Below, in pieces: positions 11,541 through 21,601 of a stretch of DNA of 64,000 bases (position 1 is its first letter; each line of letters opens with the position of its first letter). This stretch comes from Opisthorchis felineus. Taxonomy: Eukaryota > Platyhelminthes > Trematoda > Opisthorchiida > Opisthorchiidae. The position numbers and the translations under genes are program-made. The stretch is taken from assembly GCA_004794785.1 (NCBI GenBank), contig SJOL01007155.1, forward strand, positions 801,521 through 865,520, read 5' to 3'. Below the pieces are notes generated by a model that searched no databases, was not told where the DNA came from, and saw nothing but the letters and a program-made list of their open reading frames with translations.

Positions 11541-12977
11541 GTCAATTGCCCGGCTCGATGATCGTCTGATCAATCACTAATATACCGTACGTAACATTGA
11601 GTGGGACATAAGGAGTGATCCTCAACAAATTCTACCTTCTATTATCATTTCGTATTACAAATGAGCCATAAACCACCGTTTTATAACCAGTTTTCGATTT
11701 CACCATACTAAATTAACCAACAAAATTTAGGTGATTTGTGATCTAATCAGTCACTTTCATGTCGAATTAAGGACAAATAATCCAAAATCCCTCTTCAACT
11801 TGGCAGTTAAACACATCCTGCCAGGATGTGTTAGTTGTCCGAATATGACACTAAAAATTGTTTCGCACAAGGGATTGTTGTTTCCGTCGAAAACCTGATT
11901 AAGTTCATTATTTCGTGGGATATCTCTCGAGCTAGCCATCTAACATTCACCTCGGAGTTCTACACTACCAGTGATGGTATACACGCACTTGCAAATTCAG
12001 TTGGTTCTAACTAAAAACTCAACTAAACACTTCCGAAAGTTGCTTTTATAACATTTATTTCAGTCTCTCGTTAGCACTGACTCGGCTTGTGAGTGAGGGT
12101 CATTCGCCACTTGCTTGCAGCTCGGCGTTCAAATAAAACAACAGACTGACTGAAACCTAATGAGCTCCAATATGGGTGAAATTGGTAAGGAACTGTCATT
12201 TTTTAACAATCTCATGTGGTGTTACGTCAAGAAAAAGTCCTAGTGCTGTAGTTGGCGTCTGTTTGTTAAGTCACATGACATTTTGAAAGGGTACGCTTTC
12301 ATTCATAGTACTTGTCTGACTGTGGGTAAGATTTTGCTTAGCCTCAGCAAAGTGTCTTCCACTTAGTTAGGAATGAATCACTCCCGAGTAAGTGGATTCA
12401 CCGATTAAGACCATGAAACCGAAAGGGTCTAATTTATCTCCCCATAACCTCGAAGGACACCTGAGTTTGTCAGCTTCTTGGACTGAATCGATATAACTCA
12501 TACTGTAATAAGCTTCTTTGATCTCCAGCAGCTACTCACTAATCCTCTGCTTAAGAAAATGGTTGAGTTCATTTGCGACTACGAGTTGACTCACCCTAAT
12601 TCAGTGCCACTTCTTAGTCCAGTTTGAAAAAATGCTCATTTTATGTTTAATTTTCAATATATCAGCAGGCTGTTGGTGCAATGATAAGTGGTCCACTGGG
12701 GCTAACACAAGCTAGATTGTGTGTATCAGGTGTTGAAATGAAATCAACGCAGAAGACTGACTAGCTACGTTCGTGTGAATGACATTCAGATGACGCGTTT
12801 CTTATCGTACGTTGGAAAACACGAGTAGATGAGATATTTGATTTCCCCAACTCATTCAGCCCAAATAATAGCTTTATATGCAAAACCGGAACAATATATT
12901 CCATAGAGTTGCTTGAGTATTCCGGTCACAAAAGTGTTGGATGTGATAGTGGGCCCCTCAGACAATCGTGGACCTAC
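11541..12977. other. no recognised gene
   Basis: Mostly closed in all frames. There is no tandem array, and no RT or endonuclease motif is visible. Confidence 0.45.
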
Positions 12978-13070
12978 CTGAACAGGATAGTAACATAACT
13001 TTCTCAGCTGCTTTCCGGTAGAATAAAAGCTATCACTGGCAACTACTTTACCCCACATATACCAAAGAAT
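12978..13070 (-). CDS. candidate internal exon, unrecognised
   Basis: A 93-bp in-frame segment on the minus strand is bounded by AG (…CCAGTGTGCAG) and by an excellent donor, CAG followed by GTAGGT, at 12977-12972. It encodes ILWYMWGKVVASDSFYST followed by a basic stretch ending in PVQ, and keeps phase 0 at both ends. The surrounding frame stays open to 12852. Aromatic residues at the start suggest a buried or membrane-proximal strand. No family is recognised, and no partner exon with matching phase has been identified. Confidence 0.25.
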
Positions 13071-14474
13071 CTGCACACTGGATGCACTAGTGTGAAGGAC
13101 CATCACAAAGATACTAAAGACAAACAATTGCCCTTAGAATTTCGTTTTACACCAAAGTACGGTACGTCCCCCAGGTAAGAGAAAGGAAACGGCAGAAAGG
13201 GAGTGCAATTCTGTCCATCCGCCATATGAAAAGAATGTTACATCCAGTTGTGTCCAAAGAATTGTAAATAGTGCTCTCAAGCCAATTTGTCACGCGGTAC
13301 ACTCAAGATTGTTGTGACAAACATGAAACATACCGCTTTCACCGATGAAGTTGTAACAAGTAGTGTTAAATTCACCCGACTGCAGTTGCGGTGGTTGCAG
13401 TTGTTGTGGGAACTAAATGCATGCCTAAAATGCGTGCGAAAGAACATGTGCCTTAATACATCTTATGTGCGGTGGCCCAAACGGATCGGAACAAGCTATT
13501 GAAACCGACAGAAACCCAACTTCCTTACTCGTCAAACACCTAAGTCACTGTGGTCAAAACTGACTGGTTTCAACTATCCTTTTGAAGTTATCAGGACAAA
13601 ACGTTGACCTAGTTGTTGATCTTCCTTGAGGCCATACTCATTAAACAGACCATAGCCGAGTCTGTCTTCGGAAGGATTTGACTCTAACGCTGTATATAAT
13701 ATGTTCCTAATGGCCTAGGCTGTAGATTTTCTAACAAATTCTGGAAAACCCTCCTCCCCTTAATTTTCGAGTTTGGAATTTAGGATGTTGTATATCTGTG
13801 TGCATTTCACATTCAAAGGTTTGTGGTTGACATGTTGACAGGCAGATGTTGTTTTCTGATATCGTTTATCATTAAAATTATTCTGTCAGGTTAATCCAGA
13901 CGTTTTGAGTACAGATAAGCTCTGAAACACAAAGACTTGTCAAACGCATAAGACAAGCACGCGTTTTGCGTGAAAACATAGTGAAACACTTCTTTGTTAA
14001 GACATTCCTTGAACAATTAGCTCAAACTAATCATGTCTGTCTCAAACGTAATGCTCAGAAAATGCAACAATATGAAACTGTACAGGTGCACCAGTTTCTT
14101 TTACTTTCCGTTGGTTGCTTCTCATATGAATGTTGGTTAACGGTGCTCTTTCAAGAAGAAGCATTTAGTCTACCTGAGACCCTGCTTCAGATAACTCTTG
14201 TTACTTTTTAAGTTTAAAAATCTGCTTGAGCAGGTGTTATTGTTTTCCCCTGAGAGGAGATCTCCGGATGAGAGAACTAATCTAACCGTCTGCCAGATGA
14301 GCAGGTTGGTTAACAACTCAAAACTTCATTAGCAAATTAATCTGATGGTGACAAAAGAATCAGCAGAATCCCAGAAGAACCTATCTTTTATACCAACCTC
14401 TCATTAAAGATCTGGCACAAGCTTCGTTTAATACGAAATTCGAGATATCACAGTAAATCTTCTCCAATGGTCCA

Positions 14475-15013
14475 TACTCATAAGGCTGCTGTACCTGAAA
14501 ATCCTTCGACGACCCAAGAGCTTTTCAAGTTCATCAGGTAGGCGCAGTCCCTAGCTTGCCCTTTACTCAACTTTATTTTCTTTGTGGGTACAAATTGAAC
14601 GGAATTCTCCGAATACATTCACTCACTTCGGGCTTAGCACGTAGGCGCCATCCCCGAGTTTCCGTCAATCTTACGTTTTACTTGAACCCAGGATTCGCCA
14701 CATGCTTTCGTTTCCACACTACTTTGGTTTCGATGGGAGACTCAACTGCCTCCCAACTTAATAGCTCGTTTATGATGTCCCGAATATGGTACCAAGAGAA
14801 AGATGAGGCGGCCTTTGAGAAGCACATTCACAAACGAGAGATTCAGCAGGGTTTCGGTCGGGTCTCTCGTCAGCATTAACTTAATTCTCAAACGAGTGTA
14901 CTTTGATGACTGTGTACACTTTGGCTTCCAGGTAGAACGTGAGGTTGAGGGAAACTCGGGTAATGCACCTACCTGGAGAACTGAAAGAATGTCGAACACA
15001 CCTTATGATTGGT
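14475..15013. mobile_element. palindromic family A repeat, two inverted arms
   Basis: Both ends carry the family boundary: TACTCATAAGGCTGCTG on the left and the inverted CACCTTATGATTGG on the right. The left arm (about 14620-14770) and right arm (about 14815-14990) are imperfect reverse complements. Shared blocks include TACGTTTTACTTGAACCC against its complement, GGGAGACTCAACTG-like blocks, and CTCGTTTATGATGT against CACAAACGAGAG. Relics of the ribozyme-like segment lie towards both outer ends (14500-14543 minus; about 14965-14990 plus). The 107-codon frame through it is a by-product of the repeat. Confidence 0.7.
14500..14543 (-). ncRNA. decayed hammerhead-like motif (family A)
   Basis: On the minus strand GCCTAC (14543-14538) leads directly into an intact CTGATGA (14537-14531), exactly as in the other copies. 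Downstream the helix II/GAAAC part has been rearranged or lost, leaving only GGGTCGTCGAAGG. It shows the conserved helix I/core junction but cannot form a full ribozyme. Confidence 0.5.
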
Positions 15014-17029
15014 GTGTTTCGCCGAGAAAACTAACCACTTCCACATTTCATCTCTATACTATGTTTTAAGCAATGGTGATGGACAACATAACCCTCAAAC
15101 TTATCGAACGTCGAGTTCAGTTCAAGCAATTCAAAAAGATACCAAATGTTTCACGGTAGTTGACAGCCCCAGGTCTGCGAAGCATCCGATTTTCAACCAT
15201 TTATTTGTTTCCACAAATTTAGATTCAAAACAAATGACCGACCCAATTTAAAGACTATGTGACAGAAAGGAGGGCCACCTCCACTTATTGAAGAGAAGGA
15301 TTTGCTACTGATAAGTCAAAAGTAAGTTAAACTGGTTCTTCTGACTTCTGCAGCCGTGAGCCTCCCTAAAATGACTAATTAACCAAGCGGTTTGCTCATG
15401 GCAATTCGCAAAGACAACCTGCTTTCCTGATTGTTGTGATAGCTAAGCAAAGCCATCGGGCCCTTTTATAGTGTCAGTGATTGGTAGTGTGATGGTAAAA
15501 AAATCTTAGTTACCCCTACTCAACAGGAACAACATGTCATTTGCAGTCTGGTACAACCATCGTTGACAGGTTTGCTTGTTCTGCCCATCCAGCAATATCG
15601 CGTTGTGAGTTGTGTGAAGGCAGACAACATAAACCCTAATTACCACCGGTCTGCCGAATTTAAGGCAACCGGACTGTAAGAAATCGGTCTCACTGAATCT
15701 GGGTTAGTCTGCCAAGCAAAAGCCTGGTACGTTGATTAGCAACGGAGACTTACAATAGGTATGTCTGTGAATGCGTACAGAAAACATAAATTGCGCTTCC
15801 GGTATCCTATCGATTGGCTCTCCATTGTTATGATCCAAGTAGTGATTGGCTCCATACAATGAAGTGGAAAACTGGGTGAGATCTTTCAGTCTGTAAATTG
15901 ATGAGCAGTGTCAGAGATAGTTCGAGAAACGATGATTTCATGCATGATTGCAGAAGATATCTTGCACTTAGAAACATGCTGGTGGTTAGTTATACTAACT
16001 TTTGTACAAATGATCTAGTCTGCCCATAACAACCGCGGCTCTTTTGCAACAAAACGCTATATATTCCTCAACACAATAGTGCAGTGTTCTGTGTGCAATA
16101 TGGGTAAATATTGAAACATGCAGCGCCTATTGTGGTTTCACCTAGCTACTGTAAGGATAATTATTCACTGAAAACAAATAGACATTGCACATCAAAATGC
16201 ACTTGTTTGGCTCAAAAACCTCTCAGGGGCGCGCAACTACCGACTATGCTTCTTTTTGTTACACAATCGAAGCAGTCTGTTAATCTATCCAGGGAAGAAT
16301 GGCGGAAGAATGATAGATCACTTTGAGTGGGTCCCCAGTCAGCATAGAGGATGAATCTTTCTATAACGAAATAAAACGACGATAATTACTCCGAACAATT
16401 GCTTGCCCAAGAGGAATGCGTAAAAAATAATAATCTAACTTGACATCTCAATCGTTTTGTTTGTTTATAGGGTTTTTGTACAATGCAAACAATTCAGAGG
16501 CAGCTGTCGAATTTGCAAGTTTAATTATTCCGACCAATACTAATAATAATTGTTCATCTGTAACGACCTTTCGGTTTCTGGCTGCCATGATATCCGAAGA
16601 CAGCATGAGGGACGAGATACTTGCAGGTTTCCCAAGCCTAGACTGATCAGAATTCCCTCCCTGTAAACCAGTGTACCGTCAAAACGACGAATTACAGATT
16701 AGCTGGGCATTCCAGAAATTAATATTTGATTAAAAATATTAGGCCAAATATTTTCATATCTGATGCAGAGTATTTTGTTCTCAAATTTGGTAGAAGCATC
16801 ACACCTAAGGTCTTTTCACTTGTTTTGTCTTGTCACTTTTCTGCTCCACATATTATATCACCTGATGACTTGTCCTGGTTAACAAGTGAAAAAGGTTCCA
16901 ACAGGATAAACGGGCTGTCTCAAATCAAGGCCGATTTTCAACTTGTTATCACCATCGTCCTCATTAACTGAAGTACACGATTAACGCATACTGGCGTTTA
17001 AGTGCCACACAAATGCGAGGGAAGTAAGT
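15014..17029. other. no recognised gene
   Basis: Short frames only (up to about 80 codons). No transposon protein motif or tandem repeat was seen. It is probably intergenic or intronic. Confidence 0.45.
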
Positions 17030-18475
17030 ACTAGCGAAGAGTGGAGAGAAAAGGAAAGGGTGAGACCTTGATGCTTGCCCATTGAACAAGGTGAGTTAAC
17101 CTTTGGACAGTATTAAAATGAACATATCCGAGCCTCAGGTCGTCATCAGCGGGGTTGAACCAGCGTCCTTTGTGGAATTCCCCCGACCCAAGCCCAACGC
17201 ACGACAACAGGTGAACTTTATCTGAGCAGTCTGATAGGTGCACCACTGGGATCGGCTGTATGCCAGATCTGACAGGGTCACCTGCAAGGTGCAAGCAGGA
17301 TCACGTGGGCCTCAGTCAGGAAGGAGCGAAGATCCCATTTGGTTTGACTATAGCCGGTTTCATCTCATGTCACCATATCATGGGCTGTCCCCCAAAAACC
17401 TTTCACCAACAAGGGATTTGAATAAATACAGCACCTTCCTGGGAAGACGATGGTTAAGCATAGGTAACGCATGCCCCACTCACCTCAAACTGGTATGTTT
17501 GATATACTTCTCGAAAGATTGGGATTCATACCAGCCTAAGCACTATTACGTTGCGTACTTGCTACATCCAGTTAACTCTTATTATACTAAGCAGACACAT
17601 ATAATCAAGAATTCGAGGACCCCAAGTTCCTCGGATCGCTGTAGCCAACTCTCGCAACCATAATGTAAGAACCGCTCTTAAAGCTGACTTGTATACATAG
17701 CCCTTTAGCTTCAGCGAAATTCGTTTCCGATGCCACCGACGACTCAAGTTGGCACATTGACCCGGCTTGCTACAGTATACTCACGGTTTATACGGGTTAC
17801 AAGATATATGAGCCGATCAGCAAACTCGAGCTCTTCATTCTGAAGTTCCGGGAAACCTTGAAATAAGACATTACACCCTGAGGATGAAAAACGCATGCCG
17901 AAACATGAGATCAGCTATGTTATTCTGTTTAAAGTAAACTTTGTGGATAACTAAATGTCAAATAATAAAACAATACCGTTTGCATAATTCAATTTTATTA
18001 CTCTTTCTCGGGAAGCCAACCTTGCCTAGATTCGTGGTCGCTTCAGGTATCTACTCCATGATAACGTCAATGACAAACTGGAACAGAAAATGAGGAGACA
18101 GCCCAGACGAAAAACGCTCTAACCCGACTGCAGGTGAGAGAATACAGTACATGGAAAATGTTTACGAAATTCAAGAATATCCATTCTTAGTCGAGAATAT
18201 TCAGAGGAGCTAATCTACCCAGACCGTCGAAGTCAATCTTGAAGTCGACGAAAACCGCAAGTTCTGGTCAGCAGTACGTCTGACGCTGTCCAAGCACATG
18301 ACATATTGTAAAGATATAAGCAGTGCGCCCTCTTTAATCTCCAAATCCGGCTTCACGCTGTCGAACTTGCGTCTCCCAGGCCAAAGATTGGCGCCGCAAT
18401 AGGAAGGAAGCCAGTAGTCATGACGCGACAGACGTGAAGGCCACACCTCCTTGGCTGGAACAATCAGTCCGGGTA
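17030..18475 (-). pseudogene. dead LINE (CR1/RTE-like), RT core to 3' end
   Basis: Reading down the minus strand through several frames gives the ordered landmarks of a non-LTR RT. SVAS-LLASFLLRR comes near 18430. IFTICHVLGQRQTYC follows, and then motif A as AVFVDFKIDFDGLGR (about 18226-18255; intact elements have VFLDFKAAFDS). Motif B follows as SPHFLFQFVIDVIME (18054-18099), then FGMRF (about 17905), a relic of NARISKARAAFANLRHLW, KGYVYKSALRAVL (in the 17562-17747 frame), YGCESWLQRSEELGVLE, NHRLPRK, GPRDPAC and LSDLAYSRSQW near 17250. The YADD catalytic stretch between motif B and FGMRF is deleted, and stops and frameshifts are frequent. The piece below about 17225 is its 3' UTR. The 5' endonuclease half is absent. 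Confidence 0.8.
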
Positions 18476-19033
18476 TCATTTTTTATCACCGACACGACCA
18501 ACGATTGACCACAATTCTTCGGAACAAATTTTATTTCCCAAATTCCTACTAACAACGTATTCAGAGAGGAACATAGATTCCCATTTGTCTCTGAACAACT
18601 CTGAGAAAGTCTATCTGGTTTAAAAACCCAACGACGATATATATAGATATGCTAGTACTTCGGAACCCCATGAACCATACAACTCACAGACCACAGTTCA
18701 AAATGGGTGGGATCAGATGACAGGGACAGGGACAGAATAGCAACAACCCGGAAGCTAGTCTAGGTGATGTATTTGATTGGCTTGCTTACGAAAGGCCATT
18801 TAGGTCCTTTTTTCTGTATTTGTGTATAATTTTTGTGCAGAATTGCTGTACACTAGGCACGCATATAGGTACCACCTGAGTTGAATGATTTCAAGAAGGA
18901 GGTGATGGTAAAAAAGTGTCGTCCAACTTAACTATGATTTGTTGGACTATTAAACCAAATAACCGAGTCTTCAGCTCGTTCGCGAGCGGAATGGGACCAA
19001 GTGGGGATCCTATCGTGCACCATCTTTCCGCAG
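18476..19033. other. no recognised gene; short CAGGGA repeat
   Basis: Spacer between the dead LINE and the GC-rich candidate exon. It contains two and a half copies of CAGGGA at 18721-18735. If the LINE once extended here, its endonuclease region is no longer recognisable. Confidence 0.45.
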
Positions 19034-19578
19034 ATATATTTCGCTGTTAGAATTGAAGTGCATAGCACGAACACTCCTTTTAGACATGAGAAGAGTGCCT
19101 TCAAACGTAATACCCCTTGGTGGTACCATCCAACTCACAAGCGACTCGACAAGGCCTCACAGAGACACCTTGCCGGCCGAACCTCGCCAAAAAGCCCAAG
19201 AAACCAAACGGACGCATGTTTACCGCAAATCATTGGACAACAAAAAATTTGGTCGTTCAACGGCTGGTTTTGCACGAGCTACACGTGGCGGTCAGCCACA
19301 ACGGGAAAAACTACGTCCTCCAAAGACATAAGGCCTGCGGAAACCGGACTCTCAGGGGGAAACCTTTGCAAACGAAGAACAATTCTCAAAAACACCAAGG
19401 CGGGAACCAGACAAGTACGCCGCAGGGGCCAGTTCGGAGCCTTGGACTCAAACCCGTCGTGCAGCCAATAAATCTGCTAACCTCTCTGGTAGCACACCTC
19501 TTGGCTCTCCACCTTTGGACGCATCAGAGATAGTGTTGAAGTGCTTATCCACGAACGGCCTCAGTCTAGACGACAAAC
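19034..19578 (+). CDS. candidate exon with an internal stop
   Basis: A GC-rich island starts after the AG of TTTCCGCAG and ends at a perfect donor context, GACAAAC followed by GTAAGT (19579). Frame 3 reads across nearly all of it as a low-complexity, basic, Ser/Thr/Pro-rich protein. It includes RSTAGFARATRGGQPQRE early and SANLSGSTPLGSPPLDASE before the donor, the style of a disordered RNA- or scaffold-binding region. One in-frame TAA interrupts it at 19329-19331. The other two frames are also open for over 400 bp, so the reading frame is not certain. It could be a pseudogene, two exons, or an error at the stop. No family is assigned. Confidence 0.3.
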
Positions 19579-19821
19579 GTAAGTGACCGTTTCTTTAAAC
19601 GGCAAATTATTGGATAATGAAACTTTGTCCAGGGAAAAAATTGCCTATTATCCAGCCTTAGTTATTTGATCTTTTCCATGAAACCGTACATATTCCTTGG
19701 ATTATATTTAGTGATACCTTTTTTCTGATACGTTCTAATCAGTCCACGAGCTACTTCCTCACAGAACGGCACAAGAAGTTGAACGTATCTAGACTGACCG
19801 TTACTGGTAGACCAGACTTAC

Positions 19822-20165
19822 GCCCTTTTAGTAGACCATATTATCGAGATGCGCTCAAAGGTATTACCAGCAGTTGTTCCTGTCTGCTTCAGGCGGCTGG
19901 AAACTTTAGATACAGCGTTCTCAAAAATGCATGCCTTGGCTCGCACATTCTTCGTCTCTTTAAAGTTTGGACCTTCCAAGAGAATACCATTCGGCTTGAT
20001 AATGGCATTTGCCAGTATTTGGTCGTTGGTCTGTAAGCGCTCTAAGGCTTCGAAATATTCACTTGCCAGCAACCGTTTGCATCTGGGAGAATATCGACTT
20101 AAGTTGTTCCACGTTGAGTCATGACGTCCATTCCTACAGACCCTCTCACGAGCGAGCTCAAAACT
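19822..20165 (-). CDS. candidate internal exon, unrecognised
   Basis: On the minus strand a 344-bp segment lies between a plausible acceptor (AAATAACAG) and a consensus donor (AAAAGGGC followed by GTAAGT at 19821-19816). It encodes an amphipathic, helix-prone sequence that includes RHDSTWNNLSRYSPRCKRLL, then EYFEALERLQTNDQILANAI, then KPNGILLEGPNFKETKNVRA. Amino-acid balance and the absence of stops make it one of the best host-exon candidates here. The opposite strand is also open, which weakens the call. I do not recognise the family. Its phase does not match a direct join to the candidate exon at 21404-21601. Confidence 0.4.
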
Positions 20166-20543
20166 CTGTTATTTGGTTCACTAATCCAACAATTCACAGT
20201 TCATTTCTGTTAGGCAGACGACACTTTTTCTACTATCGCCTCCGTCTTAAAATCATTCAACTCTGTCCCAGTGTATATGGAACCTGAAGCCAGCAGCCGA
20301 CTGCACTTCATGCCGGTACGGAGGGAAGTGTTCAGATAAAATTATAGAGAGAGCGAGCGTAGGCTTGACAGTACATCTGTTTGGACGAATTTCACGCACT
20401 AAAACACAGGCTGAACCAGATGCGTTGTCTAACTTAGACAGCCACAAGCAGTATGTCAACGAACGTCCACAGCAACAATAAAGTCCATAGCGGCCGGAAA
20501 ACCTGAAGAAAATGAATTTTACAGACGGCTCCCCATAACGAAT

Positions 20544-20579
20544 CATTGTAAAGACCATTGTAAAGATCACTGTAAAGAC
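20544..20579. repeat. three-copy 12-bp tandem repeat
   Basis: CATTGTAAAGAC, CATTGTAAAGAT and CACTGTAAAGAC follow one another without gaps. It is a small local expansion. Confidence 0.95.
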
Positions 20580-21403
20580 CTCCAAAACTTAGACATATAA
20601 AGTCTCCCCGTTAGGAAGAACACACCTAGATTAATCGTCAATTTGAAGGATATTTAGTTACCACTTTCATTAACCGAAGGCCAAGAAATACGATTAGACT
20701 CACCTATAAAGCAAACCTTGAAGTTCAGATCCATCCATATTATAGGGTTCTAACGTAAAGAACAGTTGTCAGCTTTTACCAACTCCAACTCATTGAGGCG
20801 TGGGCAAACTGAATAGGCTCAACCGCCTTAGCGTCACATTTGGCCAAGACTGATCATCCCATAGACAAAGAAAATTCCTTCAGTATGGTCTACTGGGTAC
20901 CTCAGAAGCGATGAAGGTTAGTTAGATTCACGTTGTGAAGCCATTGGAATGCGGTTGCGCAACCTACAGATCTTTTTTCAGAAGAAGCTAATACCACATT
21001 TGAACCTGTGTTAACCGTCGTTCCGTCCAATTACGCCCTCACAATTGGCGGTGACCTGACCCGTTTTTCCTGAGTTGAACTTCGATAGAACACATGTGAC
21101 TGCTGTTTGCTTAGGTACCAACCTGTGAAGTTCTGGCCTGATGGCACTCTTAGAAATCAAGCTCTATTCGCTACATTGTTTGTTCTGATGACTATCATGA
21201 ATATTTTCCATCGTCTAAAGACACGTTTGTAATGCGTATTTGTTGTGTTATATTATTTCAAAACAACGATACTGTCTCCTGAGACCTCAGGGTAATGTTT
21301 TAGTACACTCATTCTAAATCATTTTCTTGGCAGAAAGTTAAAAAATTGACCGTTTTCTTCGGAACCCGTTTAGTACAGAAATGAGTCCTTCAAGCGCACA
21401 TAC
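20580..21403. other. no recognised gene
   Basis: No open frame of note and no repeat family member recognised. It would be intronic if the flanking minus-strand exons belong to one gene. Confidence 0.4.
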
Positions 21404-21601
21404 CTCTCTCTGGGTTCCAGAAACCGATTTTCGGGTTCCAGCGTGCTAAATTGTGAAGCATTTGAAGTAACTGCGAGTAAGTCGGGGTCTCTTGAAGATC
21501 AACACCTTTAGAAGACAACGGAGTTTGTGCGCGCGTCAGTGAGATGCTAAGGTCTATAAGCCGAATAAAAACATTTTCATGGCCTCGAATGTGACCGGTG
21601 C
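21404..21601 (-). CDS. candidate internal exon, unrecognised
   Basis: A 198-bp minus-strand segment lies between an acceptor (CACGTGTTAG) and a textbook donor (AGAGAG followed by GTATGT, 21403-21398). It encodes TGHIRGHENVFIRLIDLSIS, a short Thr/Pro-rich link, then TYSQLLQMLHNLARWNPK and GFWNPER. The alternation of hydrophobic helix-like segments looks like a folded domain. It lies about 1.2 kb upstream, in transcription order, of the candidate exon at 19822-20165 on the same strand, but phases differ, so another exon or different boundaries would be needed to join them. No family is recognised. Confidence 0.4.

Noticed and set aside
14556..14879. 107-codon plus-strand protein
   Set aside because: It lies wholly within the family A palindrome and is not conserved as a frame in other copies.
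16860..16905. CTGATGACTTGT...ACAAGTGAAAA as a hammerhead core
   Set aside because: Helix II pairs well (CTTGT/ACAAG), but an extra T interrupts the GAAA junction, there is no C-G helix III start, and no TC cleavage site or helix I follows. It is a single copy unrelated to the repeat families.
17870..17910. CTGAGGATG...GCCGAAACATGAG on the plus strand as a hammerhead core
   Set aside because: The other strand here encodes FGMRF of the LINE reverse transcriptase in the right order, and no helix II forms between the two boxes. The resemblance is coincidental.
21404..21601. Direct splicing of this segment to 19822-20165
   Set aside because: The first segment ends in phase 1, but no AG in the second segment gives a start that keeps its long open frame. 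Not claimed as one transcript.
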